A DNA stretch of 10,551 nt, from NCBI GenBank assembly GCA_030544185.1, contig JAUNRO010000091.1, forward strand, positions 1 through 10,551, in the 5' to 3' direction. Source of the stretch: Propionibacteriaceae bacterium (GTDB lineage: Bacteria > Actinomycetota > Actinomycetes > Propionibacteriales > Propionibacteriaceae). The notes beneath the pieces were generated by a model that was given only the letters and a program-made list of their open reading frames with translations, was not told the DNA's origin and ran no database searches. Position 1 is the stretch's first letter; each line of letters begins with the position of its first letter. The translations under genes were made by a program, and so were the position numbers. Positions 1-8,000 of the stretch are shown piece by piece.

Positions 1-233
1 ACGGCCACGTGCTTGTCCCGTACCTGGATGATGTCCACTCCGCCGGCGTAGCAGTCCTCGAAGAAGATCTGCAGCGCGTCGAAGTCCAGCTCGTCCACAG
101 GGCCGGCCTCGGGCGCGGTGATGAACCGCTGCAGATCCGTGCACACGTACAGCCGCGAGGACATGAGGCGCTCGCGGCGCAGCTGCCCCATGTGCGTGGG
201 ATGGTGATGCTCGGACTGGTGTCGTGCGCTCAT
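1..233 (-). CDS. thiE: Thiamine-phosphate synthase, 5' part (truncated by window edge)
   Basis: Reading the minus strand from the ATG at 233 gives 77 open codons that run off the left edge, so the C-terminal majority is missing. The visible part has a polar, His-rich leader (residues 1-25). It is followed by the ThiE beta1 strand signature RLYVCTD (27-33) and then FFEDCYAGGVDIIQVRDKH (57-75), the AGGV-IIQ-RDK pattern that opens the TIM barrel and contributes to the pyrophosphate/HMP-PP pocket. ThiE joins HMP-pyrophosphate and thiazole phosphate to give thiamine monophosphate in the cytosol. A GGAGGG lies almost touching the ATG (1 nt spacing), too close for a normal SD, whereas a TAGACT box lies 6 nt upstream; a leaderless transcript fits better. 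An in-frame ATG at 191 is an alternative start but has no SD. The gene follows the acetyltransferase on the same strand after 59 nt. Identification rests on family recognition of the N-terminus only. Confidence 0.82.
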   Translation of the reverse strand, partial: MSARHQSEHHHPTHMGQLRRERLMSSRLYVCTDLQRFITAPEAGPVDELDFDALQIFFEDCYAGGVDIIQVRDKHVA

Positions 234-239
234 CCCTCC

Positions 240-270
240 AGTCTAGTGGTGCCGCGTCGTCGCTGGTCAG
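240..270 (-). promoter_or_regulatory. Candidate promoter for thiE (leaderless)
   Basis: On the minus strand CTGACC (265-270) and TAGACT (240-245) are separated by 19 nt. The TAnnnT box ends 6 nt before the ATG at 233, the spacing expected when transcription starts at or next to the start codon. This would give thiE its own promoter in the 59-nt gap after the acetyltransferase gene. The 19-nt spacer is longer than optimal, so the -35 assignment is weaker than the -10. Confidence 0.45.
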
Positions 271-292
271 ATCCTGGAAGGTCGGTGGGGAG

Positions 293-856
293 TCACAGCT
301 TCCTGATGACCTTCGCCGGATTCCCGACGGCGACGACGTCGGCCGGCAGGTCTTTCGTCACCACCGCGCCGGCGCCGACCACCGTGTTCGCCCCGATGGT
401 GACCCCCGGCAGGACGATCACGCCGCCGCCGAGCCACACGTCGTCTCCGAGGGTGATGGGTTCCGCGGCTTCGATCCCTGCGCGCCGCTCTGCGACGTCG
501 AGGGGGTGGGTCGGGGTGAGCAGCTGAACGTTGGGACCGATCTGGCAGCGTTCACCGATCCTGATCGGTGCGCAGTCCAGGGCGGTCAGCCCGCTGTTGA
601 TGAACGTGCCGGACCCGATGCTGATGTTCCACCCGTAGTCCACGCTCAGTCCGGGCCGGACGTCGACGTCCTCGCCGAGCTCACCCACCAGTCGGACCAG
701 CACGGTCCGCGCGGCCGCCTCATCGTCCACATAGGTGCGGGAGTACTCCTCCACCAGCTTCAGTGCGGCGCGGTGCTCGGCATGGAGCTCGGCGTCGGGG
801 GTGTACGGCTCACCGGCGAGCATGCGCTGCTTCGCGGTGCGTGGGACGTCGTCCAT
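293..856 (-). CDS. maa: Sugar O-acetyltransferase (maltose/galactoside acetyltransferase family)
   Basis: This 187-residue protein should transfer acetyl from acetyl-CoA to a sugar hydroxyl in the cytosol. The N-terminus has the family helical cap (KQRMLAGEPY, residues 9-18). It is followed by a left-handed parallel beta-helix of hexapeptide repeats, for example IRIGER (98-103), ITLGDDVWLGGGVIVLPG (134-151) and VTIGANTVVGAGAVVTKD (152-169). The family ending GNPAKVIRKL is present. The catalytic histidine is H117 in THPLD. The length matches E. coli Maa (about 183 aa). The start was set at the ATG at 856 because AGGAG lies 4 nt upstream and family members begin just before the MLAGE motif; an upstream in-frame ATG at 964 would add 36 residues without homology-like content and would run into the divergent HTH gene. 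Substrate specificity cannot be read from sequence, so the gene symbol is a family-level label. It could equally be called a LacA/NodL-like enzyme. Confidence 0.88.
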   Translation of the reverse strand: MDDVPRTAKQRMLAGEPYTPDAELHAEHRAALKLVEEYSRTYVDDEAAARTVLVRLVGELGEDVDVRPGLSVDYGWNISIGSGTFINSGLTALDCAPIRIGERCQIGPNVQLLTPTHPLDVAERRAGIEAAEPITLGDDVWLGGGVIVLPGVTIGANTVVGAGAVVTKDLPADVVAVGNPAKVIRKL

Positions 857-860
857 GGGT

Positions 861-865
861 CTCCT
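861..865 (-). promoter_or_regulatory. Shine-Dalgarno site fixing the acetyltransferase start
   Basis: AGGAG on the minus strand ends 4 nt before the ATG at 856 and selects that ATG over the in-frame one at 964. A TAGACT sequence at 891-896 (minus strand) could be the -10 box of the same gene, but I see no convincing -35 upstream of it. Confidence 0.6.
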
Positions 866-929
866 GAGGGGCGCATCGGTCTCGGCCAGGAGTCTACGGC
901 CCACCCTGTGCGTGGCGCTTTCGTTCCGC

Positions 930-935
930 CATACT
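930..935 (+). promoter_or_regulatory. Candidate -10 box for the HTH gene (leaderless)
   Basis: CATACT ends 6 nt before the ATG at 942, and there is no purine-rich SD between them. The distance is that of a leaderless promoter in actinomycetes. No good -35 hexamer is visible 16-18 nt upstream, so this is a weak call that rests on spacing. Confidence 0.35.
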
Positions 936-941
936 TGGGCC

Positions 942-1256
942 ATGAGCACCCAGTCATCGATCACTCCCGACCTCGCACGGGCCGGTCGGGCGCTGGCGCA
1001 GGTCTCCGCCGCCGTGATCGCCGACGCGGCGGACCTCGAGCGTGATCAGGTCCGGGAGTTCGAGCAGCGACGTCGTCCGCTCCACGACGAGCAGATCCGC
1101 CGCCTGCAGGCCGCCCTCGAACGGTTCGGCGTCGTGTTCATCCCCGAGGACGACGACCACGGCTACGGGGTGCGCCAGAAGTTCAACTCCCGCAAAGTCC
1201 GTCAGATCGAGCGGTGGGAGGGTGAGGGCGGCCCCGTCGGCGACGACGACATCTGA
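942..1256 (+). CDS. Small helix-turn-helix (XRE-like) protein
   Basis: This 104-residue protein has a helical N-terminal half (about residues 10-62) resembling a five-helix XRE/Cro-type HTH. The segment AAVIADAADLERDQVREFEQ (24-43) occupies the place of the recognition helix-turn-helix. A short beta segment GVVFIPEDDDHGYGVRQKF (63-81) follows. The pattern 'LxxALExxGVxFIPE...GxGVR' is a common ending of short single-domain HTH proteins in bacteria and supports a DNA-binding assignment. The acidic tail ends in DDDI. The start ATG at 942 lies 6 nt after a CATACT box with no SD. The gene is divergent from the acetyltransferase (85 nt between start codons) and lies 230 nt upstream of the restriction operon, so it might regulate either neighbour; nothing in the sequence proves this. 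The long open frame on the opposite strand here is a G/C-rich shadow. Confidence 0.7.
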   Translation: MSTQSSITPDLARAGRALAQVSAAVIADAADLERDQVREFEQRRRPLHDEQIRRLQAALERFGVVFIPEDDDHGYGVRQKFNSRKVRQIERWEGEGGPVGDDDI

Positions 1257-1290
1257 GCCGATCCCGACACCCCCGCCGCGGCACGGCTGA

Positions 1291-1321
1291 GGCCGCCTGA
1301 ATTTCTGAGTCGGAAGCGGCC
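1291..1321. terminator. GC hairpin after the HTH gene, possible terminator
   Basis: GGCCGC (1291-1296) is exactly complementary to GCGGCC (1316-1321) across a 19-nt loop, 35 nt after the HTH gene stop. No T-run follows, so a classical Rho-independent terminator is not established. Confidence 0.3.
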
Positions 1322-1345
1322 CTAGCTGCAGCCCATATGACTCAG
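1305..1345. repeat. Inverted repeat, 7-bp perfect arms
   Basis: CTGAGTC (1305-1311) and GACTCAG (1339-1345) are perfect complements around 27 nt. A separate 8-bp palindrome, GCTGCAGC (1325-1332), sits inside but is not centred on the same axis. The element lies in the non-coding gap 140-180 nt upstream of hsdM and could be an operator or part of a folded RNA; no function can be assigned. Confidence 0.45.
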
Positions 1346-1353
1346 GCAGCCAG

Positions 1354-1427
1354 GTGTCCGTGAGTCCGGCCAGTATCGCTTGCGTCTCCAGTCTTAGGGA
1401 GATCATCTTCGCCGACTGGTCGGACAC
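1354..1427. repeat. Nested inverted repeat upstream of hsdM
   Basis: GTGTCCG (1354-1360) is complementary to CGGACAC (1421-1427). Just inside, CCGGCCAGT (1366-1374) pairs with ACTGGTCGG (1415-1423) in 8 of 9 positions plus a G-T; the two right-hand arms overlap by three bases, so the two pairings partly compete. Inside the loop a smaller hairpin TCTCC (1385-1389)/GGAGA (1398-1402) is possible. The right arm reads as one 13-base block, and the left arm looks like the same block interrupted by 8 nt that repeat GTCCG. If hsdM is leaderless this region is outside its mRNA, so it would act as DNA or as a separate transcript. Confidence 0.45.
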
Positions 1428-1473
1428 TGCGAGCAGCCCGAACGTGGGCCTGTAGGAGGCTGGGCCGGCTTGC

Positions 1474-1479
1474 TAGAGT
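1474..1479 (+). promoter_or_regulatory. Candidate -10 box of the restriction operon (leaderless)
   Basis: TAGAGT ends 7 nt before the hsdM ATG at 1487, placing the expected transcription start at or beside the start codon. The nearest SD-like AGGAGG (1454-1459) is 27 nt before the ATG, too far to serve it. A -35 is not clear; CTGTAG at 1450-1455 with an 18-nt spacer is the best available and is poor. Confidence 0.45.
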
Positions 1480-1486
1480 TCCGCCT

Positions 1487-2941
1487 ATGGTGACTGGTGA
1501 CTTGAAGAGCAGGATCGACCGCGTCTGGGACGCCTTCTGGTCTGGCGGTATCAGCAACCCGTTAGAGGTCATCGAGCAAATCACCTACCTGCTGTTCATC
1601 CGACGCCTTGACGACGTCCACACCCTGGCCGAACGCAAGGCGCGAGTGACACAAGCATCTGTCGAGAACCCGGTCTTCCGACCTGACGAGGATCACCTGC
1701 GGTGGGCCCAGTTCAAGAACACCTCGCCCGAGGTGATGTACAAGACCGTCGCTGAAGAGGTCTTCCCCTTCCTACGCGGCCTCGGCGGCGGCACCACCTA
1801 CAGCCAGCACATGAAGGACGCCCGGTTCACCATCCCGAACGCGGCGCTGCTGTCGAAGGTCGTCGACATGCTCGACGGTATCCCGATGGCCCACCGCGAC
1901 ACCAACGGCGACCTGTATGAGTACCTGCTCTCCAAGATCGCTTCCGCCGGCGTCAACGGCCAGTTCCGCACCCCGCGCCACATCATCGAGCTGATGGTGA
2001 AGATGACAGCGCCCACGCCGTCGGATGAGATCTGCGACCCGGCCTGCGGCACCGCCGGATTCCTCATCTCGGCCAGCGAGTACATCCGCGAATCTCACCC
2101 CGACGCGCTCATGGACGACGCGCAGCGCCGTCACTTCCATTCCTCGATGTTCCACGGCTACGACTTTGACTCCACCATGCTGCGCATCGGCTCCATGAAC
2201 ATGCTTCTGCACGGCGTCGAGGCCCCCGACATCCGCTATCGCGACTCCCTCTCTGAGGGAGCCGCCGGCGACACGAACCAGTACTCGCTCATCCTGGCCA
2301 ATCCGCCGTTCGCCGGGTCACTCGACTACGAGGCCACGTCCAAGGACCTGCAGCGGGTCGTTAAGACCAAGAAGACGGAGCTGCTGTTCCTCGCCCTGTT
2401 CCTCAAGCTGCTGAAGCCGGGTGGCCGCGCGGCCGTCATTGTGCCCGATGGCGTGCTGTTCGGCCCGTCGAAGGCCCACAAGGAGCTGCGCCGCATCCTC
2501 GTCGAGGATCAGAAGCTCGACGCGGTCGTCAAGCTGCCCAGCGGCGTCTTCCGGCCGTACGCCGGAGTCTCCACGGCCATCCTTTTCTTCACCAAGACCA
2601 ACTCCGGCGGCACCGACGACGTCTGGTTCTATGACGTCCGCGCCGACGGCTTCTCCCTTGACGACAAGCGCCACGCGGTGGACGCCAACGACCTCCCTGA
2701 CGTTCTTACCCGCTGGCAGAGCCTGGATGATGAGAAGGACCGCGCCCGCACCGAGCAGTCGTTCCTGGTGCCGAAGGCCGACATCGCGGCGCAAGGCTAC
2801 GACCTCTCTCTCAACCGGTACAAGGAGATCGTCCACGACGAGGTGGAGCACCGCGCCCCGTTGGAGATCATCGCCGACATCGAGTTGCTGGAAGACGAGA
2901 TCGCGACCGGCTTGGCCGAGCTGAAGGCAATGCTGTCGTGA
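1487..2941 (+). CDS. hsdM: Type I restriction-modification system, DNA methyltransferase subunit M
   Basis: HsdM is the N6-adenine methyltransferase of a type I system. With HsdS it forms the modification enzyme (M2S) and with HsdR the restriction complex, using S-adenosylmethionine as methyl donor. The 484-residue protein has the N-terminal HsdM helical bundle (about 1-150: WDAFWSGGISNPLEVIEQIT at 14-33, then LLFIRRLDD), followed by QFRTPRHIIELMV (159-171). The SAM-binding motif I is DPACGTAGF (184-192), and the catalytic motif IV NPPF (272-275) is typical of N6-adenine enzymes. The length is usual for the family and nothing appears broken. The ATG at 1487 follows a -10-like TAGAGT by 7 nt; the GTG at 1490 is an alternative start one codon later. 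The stop overlaps the hsdS GTG start by 4 nt (GTGA), indicating translational coupling. Subunit S determines the target sequence, so specificity cannot be stated from this gene. Confidence 0.96.
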   Translation: MVTGDLKSRIDRVWDAFWSGGISNPLEVIEQITYLLFIRRLDDVHTLAERKARVTQASVENPVFRPDEDHLRWAQFKNTSPEVMYKTVAEEVFPFLRGLGGGTTYSQHMKDARFTIPNAALLSKVVDMLDGIPMAHRDTNGDLYEYLLSKIASAGVNGQFRTPRHIIELMVKMTAPTPSDEICDPACGTAGFLISASEYIRESHPDALMDDAQRRHFHSSMFHGYDFDSTMLRIGSMNMLLHGVEAPDIRYRDSLSEGAAGDTNQYSLILANPPFAGSLDYEATSKDLQRVVKTKKTELLFLALFLKLLKPGGRAAVIVPDGVLFGPSKAHKELRRILVEDQKLDAVVKLPSGVFRPYAGVSTAILFFTKTNSGGTDDVWFYDVRADGFSLDDKRHAVDANDLPDVLTRWQSLDDEKDRARTEQSFLVPKADIAAQGYDLSLNRYKEIVHDEVEHRAPLEIIADIELLEDEIATGLAELKAMLS

Positions 2942-4098
2942 GGGAAGTCGCCCTGGGGAAACTACTGGCGCCAGCCAAGGTCAGGCGTGCCGGTGGTACC
3001 GAGTTTCCCGTGCTGTCGATGACGATGCACGGAGGATTGGTCTCTCAATCAACACGGTTCAAGAAGCGCATCGCAAGCTTGGATACGTCGGATTACAAGG
3101 TCGTCAAGCGGGGTCAACTCGTGGTTGGGTTCCCAATCAATGAGGGAGTCCTCGATTTCCAGTTTCTCCACGACAAGGCTGTCGTCAGCCCCGCCTACGG
3201 TGTCTGGGACTTACGCGACGCAGACCTAGTCGACCGCGCATATTTGAAACGCTTCCTGAGGTCGCCGCGGGCGATCGCCTACTACACAGCCAAGATGAAG
3301 GGGAGCACAGCTCGCCGGCGTTCACTTCCGGCCGGCGAGTTCAATGCCATGCCCATTCCGCTGCCGCCCCTCCCCGAGCAGCGCCGCATCGCCGAGATCC
3401 TCGACCACGCCGACGCCCTACGCGCCAAGCGCCGCCAAGTCCTCGCCCACCTCGACGCCCTCACGCAGTCGATCTTCCACGACATGTTCGCGGGCACTAC
3501 CCGACGTGCGCGCCTGAAGGACATTGGCGTTGATTTCCTGAGCGGAAAGAACGTCATCGGCACAGAACCCAACGTGCACTCCACCAACCGTGTGGTGAAG
3601 GTCAGCGCCATTTCTTCCGGCGCCTTCGTACCTTCCGAGTCCAAGCCGATGCCGAGCAACTACGCGCCACCCGAGAGCCATCGGATTCGGGCCGGAGACG
3701 TTCTGTTCGGCCGGGCGAGCGGCTCGCTGGATCTGCTCGGCGCAACAGCTGTTGTCGGCGGCGAGCCGAGGAATCTGTTTCTTCCAGACAAGGTCTGGCG
3801 GCTTGTGGTCCGGCCACATGGTGAGGTCGAAGCGCCGTATGTACTTGGAGTTCTCCGGTCAGGCGAGGCGCGGGCCTTCATCCGGCACAACGCAAGTGGT
3901 GCCGCAGGTGTGCGCAACATCGGTAAGGCGAAACTCTTGGAGTATGCCGCTCCATTGCCTTCGCTCGCGCGGCAGCGAGACTTCGCAGACAATGTGGCAG
4001 CTCACCAGAAGCTGCGAGATCGCGTGGAGTCGGCTGCTTCTGAGGATGAGGTCCTCTTCGCCTCCCTCCAATCCCGCGCCTTCCGAGGAGAACTGTGA
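2938..4098 (+). CDS. hsdS: Type I restriction-modification system, specificity subunit S
   Basis: HsdS recognises a bipartite DNA target and holds two HsdM and two HsdR subunits. The 386-residue product has the standard two-half layout. TRD1 is about 1-140. A conserved helical spacer follows at 141-184 (PLPPLPEQRRIAEILDHADA from 141, continuing to IFHDMF at 179-184), which sets the distance between half-sites. TRD2 is about 190-338, and a second conserved helix runs about 339-386, beginning APLPSLARQRDFA. The second helix is more diverged than the first. The start is GTG at 2938 overlapping the hsdM stop; its SD is weak, so coupling is likely. Base use shifts along the gene: the TRD1 coding region (about 3000-3350) has visibly more A/T at third positions than the spacer (about 3355-3490) or hsdM, as expected if TRDs are exchanged by recombination. 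No frameshift is visible. The recognition sequence cannot be predicted by eye. Confidence 0.95.
   Translation: MREVALGKLLAPAKVRRAGGTEFPVLSMTMHGGLVSQSTRFKKRIASLDTSDYKVVKRGQLVVGFPINEGVLDFQFLHDKAVVSPAYGVWDLRDADLVDRAYLKRFLRSPRAIAYYTAKMKGSTARRRSLPAGEFNAMPIPLPPLPEQRRIAEILDHADALRAKRRQVLAHLDALTQSIFHDMFAGTTRRARLKDIGVDFLSGKNVIGTEPNVHSTNRVVKVSAISSGAFVPSESKPMPSNYAPPESHRIRAGDVLFGRASGSLDLLGATAVVGGEPRNLFLPDKVWRLVVRPHGEVEAPYVLGVLRSGEARAFIRHNASGAAGVRNIGKAKLLEYAAPLPSLARQRDFADNVAAHQKLRDRVESAASEDEVLFASLQSRAFRGEL
4085..4090 (+). promoter_or_regulatory. Shine-Dalgarno site of the mrr-like gene inside hsdS
   Basis: GAGGAG in the last codons of hsdS lies 7 nt before the ATG at 4098 and 4 nt before the alternative in-frame GTG at 4095. 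The 7-nt spacing favours the ATG, which overlaps the hsdS TGA by one base. Confidence 0.55.
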
Positions 4099-5012
4099 TG
4101 GCTGTGCCCACGTGGGATCAGTACATGGCCCCATCACTTCGCGCCCTGGCCGATGGAGAGGTGCAGCGCGCTCGCGACATCGTTGAGGCAGCCGCAGATC
4201 TCCTGGAGGTGACTGCGGAGCAAAGGCAGTTCCTCATACCCTCGGGGCAGGAGCAATATCGCAACCGCGGGCTGTGGGCACTGTCCTATCTCTCTCGCGT
4301 GGCGGCAGTCGAACGGCCCGCTCGCGGGCACTACCGCATCACGGATGTCGGCCGGAAGTTGCTCGCCGCTCATCCAGAGGGCATCACGGAGAAGAACCTC
4401 CGGGCTCTCTCGGGGGACCCCAACGCCCCGCACACCTGGAAGGCGTTTCCGACCAGCAAGCCGCAGCTGGACGTTGCCGCTGCGGAGGACTCCGCCCTGG
4501 ATCCCGAGGAACAGATCGAGTCCGGCGTTGTCCGCATCAACGACGACGTCGCCGATCAGCTTCTTGTCCGGATTCTCGACCACGAGCCTGTCTTCTTCGA
4601 GCAAGCCGTCCTCGACCTGCTGATGGCGATGGGCTACGGCGGTGCCGAGGGAACGGCCTCGCGCACGCAGCTCTCAAGTGACGGGGGAATCGACGGCATC
4701 ATCGATCAGGATGCGCTTGGTCTATCGCGGATCTACGTCCAGGCGAAGCGCTATGCCGCTGACAACACCGTCGGACGGGAGGCGATCCAGGCCTTCGTCG
4801 GTGCGTTGGCTGGCAACCAGGCCAATCAGGGCGTGTTCATCACCACTAGCCGTTTCGCCAACACGGCGATCAACTACGCCACCTCTGTTGCCTCGCGAGT
4901 GATCCTCATTGACGGCGAGCGGCTGACCCGCCTGATGATCCGTTACGGCGTAGGCGTTCAGGTGAAGCGCCGCATCGAGATCGTCGAAATCGACGAGGAC
5001 TTCTTCGAGTAG
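4098..5012 (+). CDS. mrr: Mrr-type restriction endonuclease embedded in the type I operon
   Basis: This 304-residue protein looks like a full-length Mrr homologue. Residues about 1-95 form the Mrr N-terminal winged-helix region (VPTWDQYMAPSL near the start, then GLWALSYLSR and HYRITDVGRKLL). About 160-295 form the Mrr_cat PD-(D/E)XK nuclease: FFEQAVLDLLMAMGYGG, SSDGGIDGIIDQD with the metal-binding D199, IYVQAKRY with the Q-x-K pair (Q215, K217), and then IQAFVGALAG and GVFITTSRF. All expected catalytic residues are present. E. coli Mrr is a type IV enzyme acting on DNA methylated by foreign methyltransferases, but the specificity of this homologue is unknown. The ATG at 4098 overlaps the hsdS stop by one base and has GAGGAG 7 nt upstream; GTG at 4095 would add one residue. 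It lies between hsdS and hsdR, 5 nt before the latter, so it should be co-expressed with the type I subunits. Confidence 0.92.
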   Translation: MAVPTWDQYMAPSLRALADGEVQRARDIVEAAADLLEVTAEQRQFLIPSGQEQYRNRGLWALSYLSRVAAVERPARGHYRITDVGRKLLAAHPEGITEKNLRALSGDPNAPHTWKAFPTSKPQLDVAAAEDSALDPEEQIESGVVRINDDVADQLLVRILDHEPVFFEQAVLDLLMAMGYGGAEGTASRTQLSSDGGIDGIIDQDALGLSRIYVQAKRYAADNTVGREAIQAFVGALAGNQANQGVFITTSRFANTAINYATSVASRVILIDGERLTRLMIRYGVGVQVKRRIEIVEIDEDFFE

Positions 5013-5017
5013 GAATC

Positions 5018-8000
5018 ATGGGTAACTTCGACTTCGTCCGCCAGACGCTTCCGTCACTGCATGATGACTGCGCCCGGGCCGAGTCGTACCTGTCATCGGA
5101 CCCGCGGTCAGCGTGCTTCTACTCCCGCCGGGTGGTCGAGAAGGTAGTCGGCTACCTCTATGATGTCCTCTCCCTGCAGATCCCTTACCGCAACGACCTC
5201 GCGGCGAAGATCAGCGACACCGGGTTCAATGCCCGCGTGCCGCGGACGATCACGGAGAAGCTGACGGCGATCCGTCGCGTCGGCAACACCGCCGTTCACG
5301 ACGCCCGTCAGATTCGAGCTGACGTCGGGCTGACCGTGCTGCGAGAGCTGTTCCACGTGGTCGTGTGGACGTCGTACCATCACTCCCCAGCGCCCACGGC
5401 GGTGCCGCTCCACGCCCAGTTCGATCCGAAGCTGGCTGCCCAAGCCGCACCGCTCTCACGCGCAGAGGTGGCCCAACTCGCGGAGAAGTTCAAGGAACAG
5501 GACGAGGCCTACGCCCGCCAGCTCGCGGAGAAGGACGACCGGCTGGTCGCCCACGAGGCCGAGATCGCAGAGCTCAAGGCCCAGATCGCCGCCGCCCAAG
5601 CGGCAGCCGCACCCGACACGCGTGACTACGACGAGGCCGCCGCCCGCGACCTGTTCATCGATGTCCTGCTGCGCGAGGCTGGGTGGAGTTTGGGCGAGGA
5701 ACGCGACCGGGAGTACCCCGTCACCGGAATGCCCAACACTGAGGGCAAGGGTTTCGTCGACTACGTCCTGTGGGGCACCGACGGCCTGCCCCTGGCCGTG
5801 GTGGAGGCCAAGCGCACCGCCAAGTCCGCGGAGGTCGGCCAACAGCAGGCCAAGCTGTACGCCGACTGCCTGGAGCAGGAGTTCGGCCGTCGCCCGGTGA
5901 TCTTCTACACAAACGGCTACGAGCACCGTATCTGGGACGACGCCGGCGGATACCCGCCGCGGGAGATCCAGGGCTTCTACACGCGCGACGAGCTGGAGCT
6001 GATGATCCAGCGCCGCCAGACCAGGCTCCCGTTGTCGTCAGCGCAGACGAACACCGACATCGCCGGCCGTCCGTATCAGGTGCGGGCGATCAAGGCCGTG
6101 GGCGACGCGTTCGACCGGAAGCAGCGCGAGGCGCTGTTGGTCATGGCCACCGGCTCCGGCAAGACCCGCACCGCAATCGCCCTCGTCGACCTGCTGCAGA
6201 CGGCGAACTGGATCAAGCGGGTGCTCTTCCTCGCCGACCGCACGGCGCTGGTGAACCAGAGCGTCCACGCATTCAAGGAACATCTGCCCGGCTCCACGAC
6301 GGTGAACCTCGTCACCGAGAAGGCGATCGAGGGCCGGGTGTACGTCTCGACGTACCCGACGATGATGAACCTCATCAACGAGATCGACCATGGGAAGCGC
6401 CGCTTCGGCCCGGGCTACTTCGACCTCATCGTCATCGACGAGGCGCACCGTTCCGTCTACGCCAAGTACGGCGCGATCTTCGACTACTTCGACTCGCTGC
6501 TGATCGGCCTGACAGCGACCCCCAAGGACGAGGTCGACCACAACACCTACCGGCTGTTCCACCTTGAAGATGGTGTGCCCACCGACAACTACTCCCTCGA
6601 CGAGGCCGTCGAGTCGGGCTACCTCGTGCCGCCGAAGGGCACCAGCGTCGGCACGAAGTTCCTACGCTCGGGCATCAAGTACGACGACCTCACCGAGGAG
6701 GAGAAGGACCAGTGGGACGGGCTCGACTGGGGCGAGGACGGACCCCCCGACGCAGTGGGCGCGGAGGAGCTCAACCGCTTCCTGTTCAACGAGGACACCG
6801 TCGACAAGGTGCTCGAAACGTTGATGACGAAGGGCTACCGGGTCGCCGGCGATGACCGGCTGGGCAAGACGATCATCTTCGCCAAGAGTCAGAAGCATGC
6901 CGAGTTCATCGAGAAGCGCTTCAACCTCAGCTACCCCGAACTCGCCGGCCACTTCGCCCGAGTGGTCACCCACGGCACGCCGTACGCGCAGTCACTGATC
7001 GACGACTTCTCGATCAAGGACAAGGCACCGCACATCGCGATCAGCGTCGACATGCTCGACACGGGCATCGACGTGCCCGAGGTGGTAAACCTCGTCTTCT
7101 TCAAGATGGTGCGCTCGAAGTCGAAGTTCTGGCAGATGATCGGACGCGGTACCAGGCTCTGCCCCGACCTGTTTGGTCCCGGTCAGGACAAGCAGGACTT
7201 CCTCGTCTTCGACTTCTGCGGCAACCTCGAGTATTTCAGTCACGACCTACCCGGATCACAGGGGCAGACGCAGAAGTCGCTCTCCCAGCGTCTCTTCGAA
7301 GCGCGACTCGGACTCGTCACGGCACTCGGCGACGACGAACCCGACCTGCGCTCTTCCACCGTGAAGACGCTGCACGAGGTCGTCGCCGGGATGAACCTCG
7401 AGAACTTCGTCGTTCGGCCGCACCGGCGAGCCGTCGAGAAGTATGCCTCTGCAGAGGCGTGGAACACGATCGGGCCTGAGGACTCCGAGGCGCTCCTTAC
7501 GCTCGCCGGACTGCCGTCCTCGATTCATGACGACGACGAGGACGCCAAGCGCTTCGATGTCCTCATCCTGCGTCGCCAACTCGCCCAGCTCGACGGCGAC
7601 GCTGTGAAGGCCGAACGGCTGCGGGAGGCCGTTCAGGCCATCGCCGCCGCGCTGCTCGACAAGACCGCGATCCCGAGCGTCGCCGAGCAGGCCGATCGGC
7701 TGGAGTCCGTGGCCGGCGACGAGTGGTGGATCGACGTCACACTACCGATGCTGGAGGTCGCCCGGATCCGAATCCGCGGCCTCGCGCGGTTCGTCGAGAA
7801 GACGGCACGCAACCCGATCTACTCCGATTTCGAGGACACGATCGGCGAAGACGCCGAGGTCGTGCTGCCGCGCATCACCCCCGGCACCAACGTCGAGCGC
7901 TTCCGCTCCAAGGCCGAGGCCTACCTCCGCGAGCACCTGGACAACCTCGCCCTTCAGCGCCTACGCCGGAACAGGCAGCTCACCCCTGACGACCTCACCG

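Noticed and set aside
234..292. Possible TPP riboswitch before thiE
   Set aside because: Only 59 nt lie between the genes, too short for a THI element, and the conserved CUGAGA core is absent.
224..1045. Open plus-strand frame of 273 codons opposite the acetyltransferase gene
   Set aside because: It is antisense to a gene with a clear family match, has no SD and no recognisable domain; it is a typical shadow in GC-rich DNA.
954..1427. Minus-strand frame of 157 codons across the HTH gene and the gap
   Set aside because: Most of it is antisense to the HTH gene, and the N-terminal part in the gap matches nothing I know. It has no supporting SD.
1470..1493. Seven-codon leader ORF (TTG start) with AGGAGG upstream, ending at the hsdM start as TGGTGA
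   Set aside because: It could be a coupling leader peptide, but it needs a transcript starting upstream of 1454. The -10 box at 1474-1479 suggests transcription begins at hsdM itself. With a TTG start and such short length, chance is more likely.
5770..6567. Arg/Pro-rich 265-codon plus-strand frame inside hsdR
   Set aside because: It is an out-of-frame shadow of hsdR with the composition of shifted GC-rich codons; hsdR carries all motifs continuously across the region.
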